Assembly (NCBI GenBank): GCA_032717465.1
Contig: CM064697.1
Span: 8,670,640-8,734,639 of the forward strand
Source of the DNA: Coenobita brevimanus
Taxonomy: Eukaryota > Arthropoda > Malacostraca > Decapoda > Coenobitidae
Direction of reading: 5' to 3'
Length of the DNA: 64,000 bases
Shown piece by piece: positions 12,060 through 25,195 of this stretch (the stretch's first letter is position 1; the number at the start of each line of letters is the position of its first letter). The notes below the pieces were generated by a model. That model saw nothing but the letters and a program-made list of their open reading frames with translations, ran no database searches and was not told the origin of the DNA. The translations under genes were made by a program, and so were the position numbers.

Positions 12060-12870
12060 TATGCAGGTAACTGGGGATGGCCAGGAAGTAAAGAAAAAGG
12101 ATGGAGAGGGGAACATAAGCAAGGGAGAAAGAGGGAGCAGGTGACAGGGGAGGGGGAGGGAAGGAGAGCCTGTTGAAGAGAATGGGGAGGGGAAGGAGAA
12201 GCAGGGTCGGAGACTAGAGGTGAAGCAGAAGGGAGAGAAAGGGGAAAAAGAACATATGCAAAAAGAAATTGAATCAGCGGAAAGCAGAGGGATGAGGGGA
12301 CACACAAAGTAATGGAGGGGAGCCGGGAAGAGAAGAGAGGGGTAAATGCATACGAGATGCGGAAAAGACGATAAAGGGCTGGAAAACAAGGGAAACTGAT
12401 GAAAGAAAGAGGAAAAAGAAAGGCAGGCAGGCAGGTAGAAAGCATTAACAGGCACCATAGGAAAGGGAACAAGGAATGAAGGGAACTGAAGATTAACATT
12501 TAGTAGTAAAAAAAAAGTATCAAATTCGGTGTGTGGGGTAGAGAAAAGAAATAAGCGAAATCGAAAGAAGACCGGAACAACTGGGGCTGCAAATAACAAA
12601 CGGGAAGATGAGAAGGAGGAGCTAGTTTTGGGAAAAAGTAAAATGGAAGAAAGACTGGGAAGGGGGAGCAGAAAATAAGATGGAGGGGCTGGAGAGGTAG
12701 TAGAAAGGGGAGGAGAAAATGCGAAGAAATGGAGGAAGGGGAGGAAGGAGCGAGCAGGTAGGGAAGGACGGAGGGGATGGGTAGAGAGACAGAGAGAGAG
12801 AGAAAGACAGTGGAAGGGGAAGAGAGAGAGAAAGGGGATGGGGGAGGGGGTAGGAGGCTCTTGCATGCAA
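12060..12870. repeat. Polypurine domain
   Basis: About 0.8 kb of G/A-rich plus strand. A 313-residue minus-strand frame (11925-12866) is Ser/Pro/Leu/Phe-rich throughout and has no domain; I treat it as composition. Confidence 0.85.
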
Positions 12871-12931
12871 TTGCGTGAGTCGGTAACAAGGTCTGGTCTC
12901 CGGTGAATGTCATCTGTCAGGTCTGGTGTAC

Positions 12932-12935
<4 letters not shown>

Positions 12936-12980
<45 letters not shown>
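12936..12980. repeat. (CT)n microsatellite
   Basis: About 45 bp of perfect CT. Confidence 0.95.
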
Positions 12981-12983
<3 letters not shown>

Positions 12984-13039
12984 CCACACCACCACCACAC
13001 GCAAACGCTGACTCACGCTCCCCCCACACACGCATACAA

Positions 13040-13168
13040 AACCTCACTCCTCCTCACGCACACACACACACACGCAAGGGATAATGGCACACGCAAGGAA
13101 ATATTCACACATGGACGAAAATAAATATATGTGTCAAAATTCACACACGTAAACACAAGCGCGCGCGC

Positions 13169-13245
<77 letters not shown>
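13040..13245. repeat. CA-rich region with (GC)4 and a long (AC)n array
   Basis: Short CACACA words lead into GCGCGCGC (about 13160-13168) and then (AC)n from about 13174 to 13245. The alternating purine-pyrimidine GC/AC tract is a Z-DNA-prone sequence type. Confidence 0.9.
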
Positions 13246-13246
<1 letters not shown>

Positions 13247-13403
13247 TCTCTACATACATTCAGAAACATACTGTCGCATTCAAAAACATACACATACACG
13301 GACAGAGAATTATACATAAAATAACATCCGACACACACCAACACCAGCACAAATGTACACATAAACGTTCACATGTTTATACACAAAATAACAGAGATGC
13401 ACA

Positions 13404-13406
<3 letters not shown>

Positions 13407-13500
<94 letters not shown>
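13407..13500. repeat. (CT)25(AC)22 compound microsatellite
   Basis: (CT)n at 13407-13456 switches directly to (AC)n at 13457-13500. Confidence 0.97.
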
Positions 13501-13502
<2 letters not shown>

Positions 13503-13609
13503 CCCCCTTATCGATTCTCACAGCCACCCCATCACACACACACACATCAGCACAAAGAAAGCACACACGCCAATTACCCCACTCAAAGCAACGATTCAGT
13601 CACTCGTAA

Positions 13610-14324
13610 ATCACCCCACGCTAAAGAAATGAAGCATAAAGTGGATTGGAGTTATTACATACCTTAGAAGTAATGAACACTGCCTGGGAGGGACGAAATA
13701 ACAGGAAGTGCAGTAAGCAAAATTAGGCATAAATCATCGGACACACTACGTATAGAGAGGAGTATTTGGTCATTAGATTCAGTGTCTTGGAAGGTCAGTC
13801 TGAGAGGGGAATAGCTGCGAATATCGAGAAACGCTATTAACACAATTACCCATTAAGTCATCCCACACTTCACATATGAAGGACAATTTGCATGTGTTAG
13901 TATATATATCAGACGTTCATGACAATCAGTGGCAGGGAAGGTAAATAGTCATAAGCGAATGTATACAGGTAAGACTCATAATATAACGTTGTTGAGTTAG
14001 TGCAAAACTCAGGTATTTAATCCACTGACATTACTAAGGAGAATAACTAAGTATAACAAGAAATCATACGGATAATAATGACGCCTAAATGAATGTACGT
14101 GTAAGAATGAAAAGGATAATGATGGTGAGTTATTTTCGTACACGTTCAACCCAAAGACACTTACAAAAAATCGCTGAGAATAACATGGAATGCAATGACG
14201 AAAAGACCCATAAATCATAGTATCCATAAAATATAAATGGAAAATATGGATGAGTTACGCCTCCTAGAAGATCAATTTAATGAGAGTAAGAAATGAATAA
14301 CTGAGAATAGCAGGAAATGGAATT
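13610..14324. other. Unique DNA with a faint degenerate ~110 bp repeat
   Basis: No gene. Related phrases such as GAATAACATGGAATGC, GAATAGCAGGAAATGG and AAATAACAGGAAGTGC recur at about 13702, 14175 and 14300, and CATAAATCAT occurs at about 13730 and 14210. This suggests an old tandem repeat. Confidence 0.4.
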
Positions 14325-14326
14325 CA

Positions 14327-14396
<70 letters not shown>
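14325..14396. repeat. (AC)n with a GCGCGC interruption
   Basis: AC array of about 72 bp with a CGCGCG block near its start. Confidence 0.95.
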
Positions 14397-14397
<1 letters not shown>

Positions 14398-14493
14398 CCT
14401 TTATGGGATAATTTGGATGTTATTATACTGCTTCGCTTATAAGTCCAATCTATCTTGAGAAAAAAGGAATACTAAAAAATAACTGGATATACG

Positions 14494-14496
<3 letters not shown>

Positions 14497-14560
<64 letters not shown>
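14497..14560. repeat. (AC)32 microsatellite
   Basis: Perfect AC array, 100 bp after the previous one. Confidence 0.97.
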
Positions 14561-14562
<2 letters not shown>

Positions 14563-14950
14563 CACTCCTAAAACAAAGGAGTGACTTATTTAACTCTTTC
14601 AACCCGCGTACGTCATGGTAAACTAATTCCTGCTGTCTCCTGACGATTGTGATCAAGATAACGAATTAAACAGAATCATTGTTCGCCCTTTATTAACCCC
14701 TTCAAGACGAGTGGCGTTTCTAAAGTTGGATAAATTTATAGATCACACTTGACCACACACTCGATATTTAAGCATAATTTTGGTGAACTGTCTCCTATTT
14801 TAGAGGCTTAACAATACCTGGAGTTGGCAAAATGAACAGAAAAAAAATGTTCTTGATATGAAAGATTTGATGGAGACTGTCTACAACCTCCCTACTACAA
14901 GTGGGAGTTCCTTGGATTAGTAAAACCGCAGGACAATAGCAAAAATATAA
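14561..14950. other. Unique DNA with family A end motifs
   Basis: Contains AACTCTTTCAACCCGCG (about 14591) and AACCCCTTCAAGACGA (about 14695), which match the CCCCTTCA-type end of family A. No gene. Confidence 0.5.
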
Positions 14951-14951
14951 A

Positions 14952-14974
14952 ATAATAATAATAATAATGATAGT

Positions 14975-15006
<32 letters not shown>
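14952..15006. repeat. (AAT)n microsatellite, interrupted
   Basis: Two AAT blocks separated by GATAGTGT. Confidence 0.93.
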
Positions 15007-15172
15007 TTTTGTAAAGGGTATTAAGTCAAGGCAAATCTTGGGGAAACTTTATCAGATCGTTTGAAACTAGTTAACTGCTTGTAAAGTTACTAAAAGGATA
15101 TAAAAGGATGAAAAAATTTTGAAGAAAGCATTACGACGATAAAGGAACGCCACGGTACTTCATGAAATTCAA

Positions 15173-15175
<3 letters not shown>

Positions 15176-15226
<51 letters not shown>
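15176..15226. repeat. (CT)n microsatellite
   Basis: About 51 bp of perfect CT. Confidence 0.95.
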
Positions 15227-15229
<3 letters not shown>

Positions 15230-15429
15230 GAAGTCTGCCCACACCCCACTATTTGTCTTAGCCGGATATTTCTATTTTCCTGCCAGCTTTTATGGTGTTG
15301 TGGTGGGGCTGTGGAGGGGTCGGGGGAATTAATTTGAAGGGGAGCGCCGCCCCTTCTCTCACGAAGCCCCCTTCCCCTTGATCCCTTACTGCTGCTGGAG
15401 TTCATTAGCCCAGTTTGTCACTCTAGGGG

Positions 15430-16019
15430 CCTGGCAAGGGATGTGGGGAGATAAGGAAGGGGGGGAAGAAAAAAAAGGGAGGGAAGAAAAGAGAAGAGAG
15501 AGAGAAGAAAAGAAATGGAAGGGAAGAAGAGAAATAGAAGAAAAAGGGAAGGAGAAACATGGGAGGAAAGAGGATAACAAAAGGGAATGAGTGACTGGAA
15601 AGAAGAAAAGGAAAGGTGAAGGAAGAAACAAAGGCTCAGAGTAGAGGAACGGGTAAGAGAAAATGGAGGTAGTGGCAGGAGGAGGAAAAACTAAAGAGAG
15701 AAGTAAAAAGACAGTAAGAAAAGAGAAAATAAAGGACAGAAACAATAGGGAGGGAAGAAGCGAGGTCGTAAAGAAGAAATGAGGAAAGTACAAAAGTAAT
15801 GAGAAAATTATACTGGCCTGAAGTAAGATGTAGTACAGTAAAGAAAAGCAATGGAAGAGGGTTGGAAAAGGTACGAGACAGATGGAAGAAAAACGATGAG
15901 ATAAAGGAAGGGTAAGAAAGATGATATATTAAAAAGAACAGAAAAAACAGTAAGAACTCTATAAGGATAAAAACCAGCGAAGAAGGCTGAGTTTGGAGCA
16001 TGAAAGTGTTAGAGAAAGC

Positions 16020-16097
<78 letters not shown>

Positions 16098-16735
16098 TAT
16101 ATTAACTACTAAGCATACAATGAAGGTAGCAGAGACTCTGAGTGAGAAAGAGCACGTGAAAACTACAGAGAAAAAGACGAAGTGGAAGAAACATAGATGA
16201 AATGAAAGCTAAGTAAACACAGGAAAACTGCAGATAATCAAGGCTCCAGAAAGCGCTAGGAAAAACATAGGGAGAATTGGAAGGGGTGATGAGGCCAGCG
16301 TAGAGAGCAAGAATAAAGACATAAATAACAAATGAGAAACGAATATAAGTAACACAGACAAAACTTAGGAGGCTAGAGAGAATGCAAAGACATAAGGAAA
16401 CGGTGGAAATGGTGAGGACTGAGGAAAAAAGAAAAATTAAATTGGTGCATGAATACGTAAATGAGAACTGCATAATTATAATCAAGACCGCAGAAAAAAC
16501 TGAGTAAAAGAGAACGCAGGATGGCCATAATGTGAAAGAGGAAGAGGAAGAGGAGAGAAGCAAGTAAAAAAAAAAAAGGAAATTAAAAAAAAACGAAATG
16601 CATATAATTAACGCCGCGGGGAAAAACTCTGAGTAAGACAGAACGCTTGGAAGATCATAAGGGAAGGAATGAAAATGCAAGAAGGCGAAGGAGAGCGAGG
16701 ATGAGGGAGGGAGATGAAGGAGGGCAAAGAATCCC
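15430..16735. repeat. Polypurine domain interrupted by an AC array
   Basis: G/A-rich plus strand (GGAAGAAAA and GAGAAA words), strongest at 15440-15760 and weaker to about 16735. Minus-strand Phe/Ser/Leu frames of 135-192 residues are compositional. Confidence 0.8.
16023..16095. repeat. (AC)n microsatellite
   Basis: About 73 bp of perfect AC inside the purine domain. Confidence 0.97.
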
Positions 16736-16855
16736 GTATGTAATCCTCCCTGAACCGACCACTAGCCAAAGAGATTCTCGCTCCCTTCCACTTCTCTTCG
16801 TTCGTCGCCCTTCAGCTTGGCAACCGCTTCCAGTCTTTCTCTTTTCCAGCACCCA

Positions 16856-16975
16856 CCCCTCCCCTCTCACCCAGTACCCACACCAACCCCTCCACTCTCG
16901 CCCACTACCCACCCCAACCCCTCCACTCTCACCCACTACCCACCCCAAGCCCTCCCATCTCACCCACTTCCTACC
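16856..16975. repeat. 31 bp minisatellite, 3+ copies
   Basis: Units begin CCCCTCCACTCTCRCCCACT and end ACCCACCCCAA. Three full units and one decayed partial unit lie in tandem. Confidence 0.85.
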
Positions 16976-17550
16976 TCCTCTCTCTCTACTCTCCTCCCTC
17001 CGCTTTCCATCCCTCCTCCCCCTTCCCTCATCATCCTCTTCCTTCCTCCCCCTTTCTATCTCTCTTTCCACCCCTCCTTGTTTCCCTTCATCCTCTTTCT
17101 TCCTTCCTCTCCCCATACTCCTCTCTCTTTTTTCCTACCCTCCCCCCCCTTGCTGCGTTCCTTTCTCTCCCTTTCTTTCCTCCATCCCTTCACTTCTTGC
17201 TTCCTACTCATCCCTCCCCCCCTCCGTTTCACTCTTCCGTCTCCCGTCCTACTCTTCTTTCAACCATCCTTCCTCCCCCCCTCCCATCCTCCCTCATCCC
17301 TCCCATCCTCCCTCCTCCCTTTGCATCCTACCATCCTCTACCATCACCTTTCTATACTTCCTGCCTCCTCCTTCCTCTCCTCCTCTCTTTTTTCTTACTT
17401 CTCCCTAAGGCCCTCCCTTCCTCCTCCTACCTCTCCCCTCCACTTCCCTTCCAGCACCCCTCCCCATCCCTCTAAACCTCCTATACCTCTCCTTTCCTCT
17501 TCCTTTGGAACACTCCTCTTCCTACCCCCCTCCCCACCTCTCCAAGCCTC

Positions 17551-17607
17551 CCCTCCGCCCCTGCCTCGCCCCTCCGCCCCTGCCTCGCCCCTCCGCCCCT
17601 GCCTCGC
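17551..17607. repeat. 19 bp minisatellite, 3 copies
   Basis: CCCTCCGCCCCTGCCTCGC is repeated three times without change, followed by a degenerate fourth start. Confidence 0.93.
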
Positions 17608-17756
17608 CCCTCCACCCCCTTTCCAGCACCCCGACCTTCCGTTTTCTCTCATACACGCTCCGGACTCCAGAAGGGATGGACGTATGGCTGCAGTCTCCGA
17701 AAGCACCATCGATCCTAGCACTGGGAATTCCAATGTCCACCCTTAGTTTTTACATC

Positions 17757-17759
<3 letters not shown>

Positions 17760-17812
<53 letters not shown>
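17760..17812. repeat. (CT)26 microsatellite
   Basis: Perfect CT run. Confidence 0.95.
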
Positions 17813-17815
<3 letters not shown>

Positions 17816-17924
17816 GTTACCTTTGTGCTGGAATTTTTACGGTCGTCAAAAATTTCTTCTGTTTCTTCCATACGGTAAATTTAAATCAATGTTTATCATT
17901 ATTCAGTTCTCCTTCGTCATCTTC

Positions 17925-18073
17925 TTCCTCTTCCTCTTCTTCTTCTTCTCTTAACCTTGCCAGACACACCTGACTCCATCTTCCTCTTCTTCCTCTTCTT
18001 CTTCTACTACTTCTTCTTATTCTTATTCTTTTACTCTTCTTCTTCTTATTATTATTATTATTATTATTATTAT
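17925..18073. repeat. TTC/CTT then TTA trinucleotide tract
   Basis: TCTTCC and TTC words (17925-18045) pass into (TTA)n (about 18046-18073). Confidence 0.85.
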
Positions 18074-18481
18074 CAGTGGTACCAATCTTGTTCTAAGTCA
18101 TCCGTGTAGAATATCTACAGTAGTCTAAAATCTCTCCTCTTTTTTATTAATATTTTTATTAATAATATTTTCATCCTTCTTTCAATAAATATTTGACATT
18201 TATAAATGGTTTTCTTCGTTTTCTTCCTTCAGTCTTGTTTTGACTCGCTCATATATCGTGAAATTTCGCGCCGATCTAATTTTTTAGTTATCTTTTCATT
18301 TTTATTAGTTTTTTAAACTCAACCTTTGGTACTTGCCGGCTTTAACATAATATATGTACCGGTAATTATCCTCTTATTTTTCTTCATCATGCATTTCTTC
18401 TTTATTCTCAATGTACTCGCCACTCTTGATCTTTACTGGTAATTAAAAGAGGGTAAAAAATTCTTGTACATTATTTATACA

Positions 18482-18482
<1 letters not shown>

Positions 18483-18537
<55 letters not shown>
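18483..18537. repeat. (TA)27 microsatellite
   Basis: Perfect TA run, self-complementary. Confidence 0.97.
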
Positions 18538-18540
<3 letters not shown>

Positions 18541-18673
18541 TTCAACTCAGTATTAAGAATAATAGGCTATATCGTGGCTTCTTCTTTATCTCCTTAGTCA
18601 TATTCTAAATCACTCCTGCTGCTCGCTCTAAATACCAGAGTTTTACCTGAAGAAAATTAAGATTAATTTTTCT

Positions 18674-18674
<1 letters not shown>

Positions 18675-18704
<30 letters not shown>
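18675..18704. repeat. (ATC)10 microsatellite
   Basis: Perfect trinucleotide run. Confidence 0.95.
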
Positions 18705-20022
18705 TGTGTTACTCTGATTCACGCTTTCCCCTCGCTCGGGACACCATTTTCTTTTTCTATGGTAATCCAAATTGTTTAAAAAATTTTCGTTACGACTTGA
18801 TGGTTTTAATGTCACTGGATGTTATCACCACCAGCAACGCTATTAACTTTCACTCCATCTCTGAGTTTCCCCTAATCCCATCTACCGGAGGATGCATTAT
18901 TTTTTTTTTTATCATCAGATAATTTTACTAAACCTTGGACATACTTTCCGTACAATGAGGATTCGCTTTAGCCTTCACTCACCCCTTTGGCACAAGAGAT
19001 CCTTACTACGTTGAATAAAATCGTTTGGAGATTGCAAGAATATAACGTTAAGATCTGTACTCGCGCTGAATGGGTTGACTGTCGCTAAGAAAACTAGAGG
19101 CATTACTGCGGCGATTTATAGGATTTTTTTCTTTTTCTTTTTCTTTTTTTGAATCAAGACATGGATTTCGTTAACATCGTGCCCTGATTTCAGAGCAGCG
19201 TGAAATGATCAGAGGGAGGAACTGTACTTGCCACGATTTTTACTATGAAGCTGTAAGAATGAAGGCTCGTCCAGGACCCTTAATTAAAAGCTAACATCAC
19301 AGAATTCGATGAAACTGGCTACGGGGACTACCACGAACCAAGTAAAACAGAAAATGAAAAGGCAAAATACTATCAAATACTTCAGATTTCTGCACGAACT
19401 ATAAAAAGTGGACTGTAATGGGAAATCAGTGTGTGCTGATGATAACACAACACACACGCCACTGTTCAAGGCCTTGCTCGCCATACTTTATTGATTTATT
19501 TACTTATTTTTCAGGAAAAGAGAAATAACGCATCCTGGACTGCTCAGAATCTTGACAGAAACAAAAAATAAACCTGAATCTAGCTATCATTTAAAATAAT
19601 TTCCCTCTATAGTCATAGCAACAATGTAAAAAAAATTATACAAAAAGTTGCCCAAAGCTCCGTAGCGGCGCCCTTGGCATTCCAATCTTCTCTGCAGCTC
19701 AACGGGCCACCTCCTATACAGCCAGCCGCACCGACACTCTCTCACCCCGCTTGTGTCTCGCCGCACTTCTCGCCCATACTCTAATGTGCCCGTCAGAGGA
19801 GATCGTTTGTCTCATTTAGGTTCCCGTGGCTCCATATGAAAAAAAAAAAAAATCTTTATATCTTATTCTGAGTTGCGGTGGCGCTGGTAACACTAGAAAA
19901 ACTGGGAAATTTTGCATTGCTGTGGATCGCTTACGTTTGTCCCTCTCGACCGACATGTACTGTACATGACCTCAACATTCCGAAATTATTAGATATTTTC
20001 GATTGACAATTTACAAGTCCCC

Positions 20023-20122
<100 letters not shown>

Positions 20123-20177
20123 GAACGCATGAATACATAAAAACGATCGGAAAATTTCATGTTTCTACAAGCCTTAC

Positions 20178-20206
20178 ATATCTATCTATCTATTTATCTA
20201 TCTATC

Positions 20207-20268
<62 letters not shown>
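20178..20268. repeat. (CTAT)n then (GT)n compound array
   Basis: CTAT units (one TTTA variant) run to about 20207, then GT from 20211 to 20268. Confidence 0.95.
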
Positions 20269-20269
<1 letters not shown>

Positions 20270-20439
20270 ATATTCCTTATAATTTTTACACATCATAAAG
20301 CTAGAAAATCTTGAACTGCCTTGTAAGTTGTCCCTCGAGATTTAAGTGGAGATACTGGCTTGCACGGGACTTTTTTTTTTTAATATGAACTTTTTTCAAC
20401 GTGTCGACTATGCACAACCCAGAATATACTTCCATCCTC

Positions 20440-20557
20440 CAGTCGATTTTATTCAGTTTAAGAATGGCGTCACGGATTAAAAGCTGAGAGGGTTAACGAA
20501 GGCAATATCTAACCCCATCAGTTCGGCAGATCTCCCCTGAGCTGAATACACTCGTCT

Positions 20558-20610
<53 letters not shown>

Positions 20611-20612
20611 GA
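20440..20612. repeat. Two family A motifs in opposite orientation, then (GA)(GACA)
   Basis: AGTCGATTTTATTCAGTTTA (20441-20460) and GAGCTGAATACACTCGTC (about 20539-20556) face each other. AGCTGAGAGGGTTAACG lies between them. (GA)n at 20561-20593 and (GACA)n to about 20610 follow. Confidence 0.7.
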
Positions 20613-21127
20613 GAAACCATCGTAGTGAAGGTGTCAACAAACTTAACATTTATTTATTTTTTTCTTTGCCTCCCTTGCCACACGCGGTGATCCCTGATGT
20701 GTTTCGCTTCGCCACATCAGAATATCCAAACGCCTTTGGAGGAGATAATAAAAACCTGGTCCACCACACCATCTCCTTGACCTTCACCACACATGAAAAC
20801 AAGCATCTCAGAGGGAGTTGTGGTTTTGCAAAGCCTCCTCTACTAAACATAAATAAATAAATAAATAATGGATGTAAATACATCAAACATATCTCTCATG
20901 ATGTTTTGATTTCAAGAAAGCAAGTATCTCAAATAAAGCTGCGGTTTAGTATGCCCTCCACTATTAAACTTAAATCAATGAATAAATGAATAAATATATA
21001 TACATGCATCAAACATGCTGTATCTCCCAAGGTGTTTTGATTGGGCGTTTCCATCCTTACTAAGAAAACACTGGCTTCTTGAGATATTTTGCTTAGACTT
21101 ATCCTCTTCTATGAAATCACCACCCGG

Positions 21128-21345
<218 letters not shown>

Positions 21346-21458
21346 TAAATAATAAAAAAAAATATCAAACATAAGTTTATCTCTGTGGGTGTTTTGCTTA
21401 GCTATGTCCATCAATATTAAACCACCGAAAAATATATATGTACGTGCGTATGTATGTA

Positions 21459-21540
21459 AGTAGATAGATAGATAGACAGACAGACAGATAGAGAGATAGT
21501 TAGACAGATAGACAGATAGTTAGATATAAGATATATACAT
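21459..21540. repeat. (GATA)/(GACA) tetranucleotide array
   Basis: TAGA, GACA and GATA units with short interruptions. Confidence 0.9.
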
Positions 21541-21659
21541 AGACAGGAATAGAGATTGACAGATAAACCTCTCCAAATGTTGGGTCAGGCAAGTTCCTTA
21601 TTCCTAAGCCTCCACAAAGCCAGCAAATACAAGATCTCTCTAAGTGTTTTGGTTCGGTC

Positions 21660-22370
21660 TATCTCCCTTCCTCCTCGACCTCCACAAAGCCCCGCGATGT
21701 TTGCCACTCTGCTCAAGCCCCTCTAAGCCCCGGTAAGCCCCAACAGCTGCCCTCTTAAACTCTGTTTCTCCTTAGTTTTATTTTTTTCAGTCTTCCGAGA
21801 GGCTTCCGTTGCTCCCCCTTCTCTAATCCCTCTTTCCCCCTCCTCCCCTCGATCCCTTTCCCATTCCATTGATTCCTTCTCACACCTCCCCCTTTTTCCT
21901 CTTGGCACTTCCAATCCCTTTCATTTCTCTCGGGTTCTACATTCCTCCGACCCGCTCCTAAAATCTCCCACTCTCTCCTCCTCCTTGACTTCTCCAAACC
22001 CTCTTGCTTTCCACATTATCCCTTCTACAGTTACTATGCCTTTCCTTACCACATGCTTTCCAATCCCTCCTTGTTTCCCCTACACTTTTTTCTCCAATCG
22101 CTCACCTCTACTCTGTCCTTCCTCCTTTCCTCTCGACCCTTCCTCATGTCTCTCTCCTTTCCCCCTCACCGCCGATCCCTTCCGCCGCTCTTTTTCCTCT
22201 CTAATCTCTCCTCCATTCCTCTCAATCCCTCTTTCTTTCCTCTCAGCCTCTCTTCCTTTCAACTCCTCTTTCTTTCTGACTCCTCTATTCTTCTCGACTT
22301 CTCCAATTCCTCCTCTCTCTCTATTTCACATCTTTCTCCGCTGGCGCATTCGTTAGCCTTAAACGAACGG
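21660..22370. repeat. Polypyrimidine domain
   Basis: C/T-rich plus strand. It ends at about 22330 and is followed by a short purine tract (22370-22480). Open frames here are compositional. Confidence 0.8.
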
Positions 22371-22489
22371 GAAAGGAAGGTGGCGGAGGAAAATGGAGAT
22401 GGAGAGGGGATGAGCAAGGAAGGAAGTAGGAGATGCAAAGGGAAAATACCGGAGAGATGGGAACAGACGAGAGAGAAAAACAGGAACAA

Positions 22490-22986
22490 AATAGTAACGA
22501 TATTGTGGTGGGTCTGCCTTTAACGACGCCGCTCTAATCGTAATTTCACTTTTTTCTCTCTATTTTTTTCTTTTTTAATATCCTAATGTTACTCTTCTTG
22601 TCGTTCATTGGAAAAAAAAATATTCGTCAAAAACATGGCTTTAATAGGCGTCTGGATATAAATTGATTTCAGTTCTAATATACGCCTCAGAAAAGAAAAT
22701 GCATAAAAATTTCTCCCAAAAGTTCATTTGATCTCTAAATGTATCTCTAAGAAAACAAAGTATATATGAAAAAAGAAAAGAAAATAACAATAACTTAATA
22801 GAAGGCTGGAGTAATTAATATATTTTTAGTGGCAGCAGTCTTAGTATTGTCCTTATTTCAGAAAAGGCTTATAAGAAGGTCACCACGTAAATCCCTAATG
22901 AGAAAACCATATCTTTAAAAAAAAAAAGTTGATAAAGGCCAAAAGTAAAAATCAGGACTTACTGCCGAACCAAAAGAGTCATAAAG
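22490..22986. other. Unique AT-rich DNA, no gene
   Basis: Complex AT-rich sequence with short T- and A-runs only. Confidence 0.6.
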
Positions 22987-22987
22987 C

Positions 22988-23027
<40 letters not shown>

Positions 23028-23123
23028 TATTGTTTGTTTGTTTACTTACCCTAGTCCCAACCCCTCAATATTCTAGTGTCGCTATTTTTTTATTTTATGT
23101 ATATTTTTACCGTGTCACAAAAT

Positions 23124-23155
<32 letters not shown>

Positions 23156-25126
23156 TGTGGTCCCGATTATTCCCTATTCATTCTTACATTATCGCAACAG
23201 TCGTAAGGGATTATTTAAAATTACCCTTTTCGTAACATTTCATTATCAGTCTCACAGATTTCCAATTTATTTGTCCTCATTATTCCTGTATTTATTAACC
23301 ATTTATCGGCCTCTAATTTTATCATTTATTAATAACAACGCTCATACATTTCCCCTATTTATCTTCCTATCTATTGCTTTATTTACATTTATCTATCTAT
23401 TTATCTCTGCAGTTTTACCCCAACAAATAAAATCCAGCGTCTAGTTTATTTATTTACCGTCACCGTCATAACCCCTGAATTTCACAGGCACGCGTTATTT
23501 TACAATTTTTTTTTACTACTCCTAAATTTATAAGCTGTCATTATTACTCCCGCCTTTATTTATTTATCCATTTATCAATTTATTTTATTACGTTTACAGT
23601 CTCAGCCCTTCATTCTTAGTTCCGCCTTTATCTAATTAATTTATTTATTCATGTTTGTTTACTGGTTATTTTATTTATTTATGTATTTATTAATAGATTA
23701 TTGTATTTTCTTATCTATTATTTATTAGTTATTGTACTTATTTATTTATTGTTTATCAGTTACTGTATTCATCTATATATTTATTATTTACCAGTTATTA
23801 TATTTATTTATTTATTTACTCTTTACCAGTTATTGTAATTATTTATATATTTATTATTTACCCGTTAGTGTATTTATTTAATTATTTATTATTTACCTGT
23901 TATTGTATTTACTTATTATTTTCTAGTTACTGCATTTTTTATTAATTTACTCTTTACCAGTTACTGTACAGTATATATTTATTATTTACTAGTTATTGTA
24001 CTGATTTATTTATTATTTAACAGATATTGTATTTATTTATTTATTATTTATGTTATTGTATTTATTTATTTATTATTTACCAGCTGCTGTATTTTTTATT
24101 TATTTACCGATTATATATTTTATTTACCACTACAATTGTAACACCTAATAATTGCAGTCCCACATTTTTATTATTATTATTTATCCAGTTACCGCTGAAG
24201 ACCTAAACCCACAATTCTTTACGTCTCTTTACTTTTTTCACATTAATTTATTTATTCATTTACTTATTTATTTTATTCATTATTCTTTATTTTCGTCACA
24301 GCCTTAGCACATTCCAGTAGGTCATTTATCTTTTTCTATTATCGGACAATTTATTTATCGCCAGTCCAATTCCTTCACATTTAATTCGCCATTTTATCGT
24401 TTATTATCTGGTTATCAGCCGTTAAATTACACACCTTCACATAATTATTCCTGATTTATTTTTGCTTATTCAGTTGGTTATTTATTATTCATTCTCATTA
24501 TCAGCCTCTGACTTCCATAATGTTTCATAATTATTCCTAACTTATGATTTATTTATTAAGTTATTTTTACTTATTCTAATTATTAGCCGCTTAACTCCGG
24601 ACTTATTAATTATTTATTTATTTATTCATATATTATTCACTGTATTTATTCTAATTATTAGCCGCTAAATCCATAATGTGTAAGAAATATTTGACTTGCT
24701 TTTATTTTTATCTATTTATTAATTTATTTATTCTAATTATTAACCGCTAAATTCCATAACTTCATAATTATTCCTCACTTATTTTTGTATCTTATTTATT
24801 ATTTACTGGCCGTTGCTGTTCTTATTACTCGCAGTTATTCCTATTTTTATACGTTTATCTGCTACCATATCGTTAATCCTTCTTTATTATTAATGTTGGT
24901 TTTTTATTATTTATTTATTTACTCGTGTTTATCTAAATTTATTTGTATTACATGCTGTTTATCAATTTATTTCCCAGTGCAGTCGGTACCAATCAAAATT
25001 AGTGTCAGTTTTTATTATTATTAATATTAATATTATTATTATTATTATTATTATTCTTATTATTATTATTAATTATTATTATTATTATTATTGTAGTTGT
25101 TGTTGCTGATGTTGTTACTGCTGTTG

Positions 25127-25166
<40 letters not shown>

Positions 25167-25195
25167 CGTTGTTGTTGCTGTTGTTGTTGTCAGAA
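22987..25195. repeat. 2.2 kb AT-rich degenerate array
   Basis: TTTATTTATT-rich throughout. At about 23640-24120 a ~30-60 bp unit with TTATTTACCAGTTATTGTA recurs many times. At about 24400-24780 a longer unit with CTAATTATTAGCCGCTAAA and CATAATTATTCCT recurs at ~75-85 bp. The array is bounded by (TTA)n (22990-23025) and (AAT)n (23125-23153) on the left and by TTA/TTG trinucleotides (25018-25190) on the right. No gene. Confidence 0.75.

Larger units (their letters stand above)
16736..17640. repeat. Polypyrimidine domain
   Basis: C/T-rich plus strand directly following the purine domain, so that strand asymmetry inverts near 16,735. A 309-residue plus-strand frame (16817-17746) is Pro/Ser/Leu-rich and compositional. 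Confidence 0.85.

Noticed and set aside
11925..12866. 313-residue minus-strand open frame
   Set aside because: Same compositional explanation; no signal peptide followed by a real domain, no conserved motif.
16817..17746. 309-residue Pro/Ser-rich plus-strand frame resembling a mucin or extensin
   Set aside because: It crosses a 31 bp and a 19 bp minisatellite, lengths that are not multiples of three, so the reading frame is not maintained by selection.
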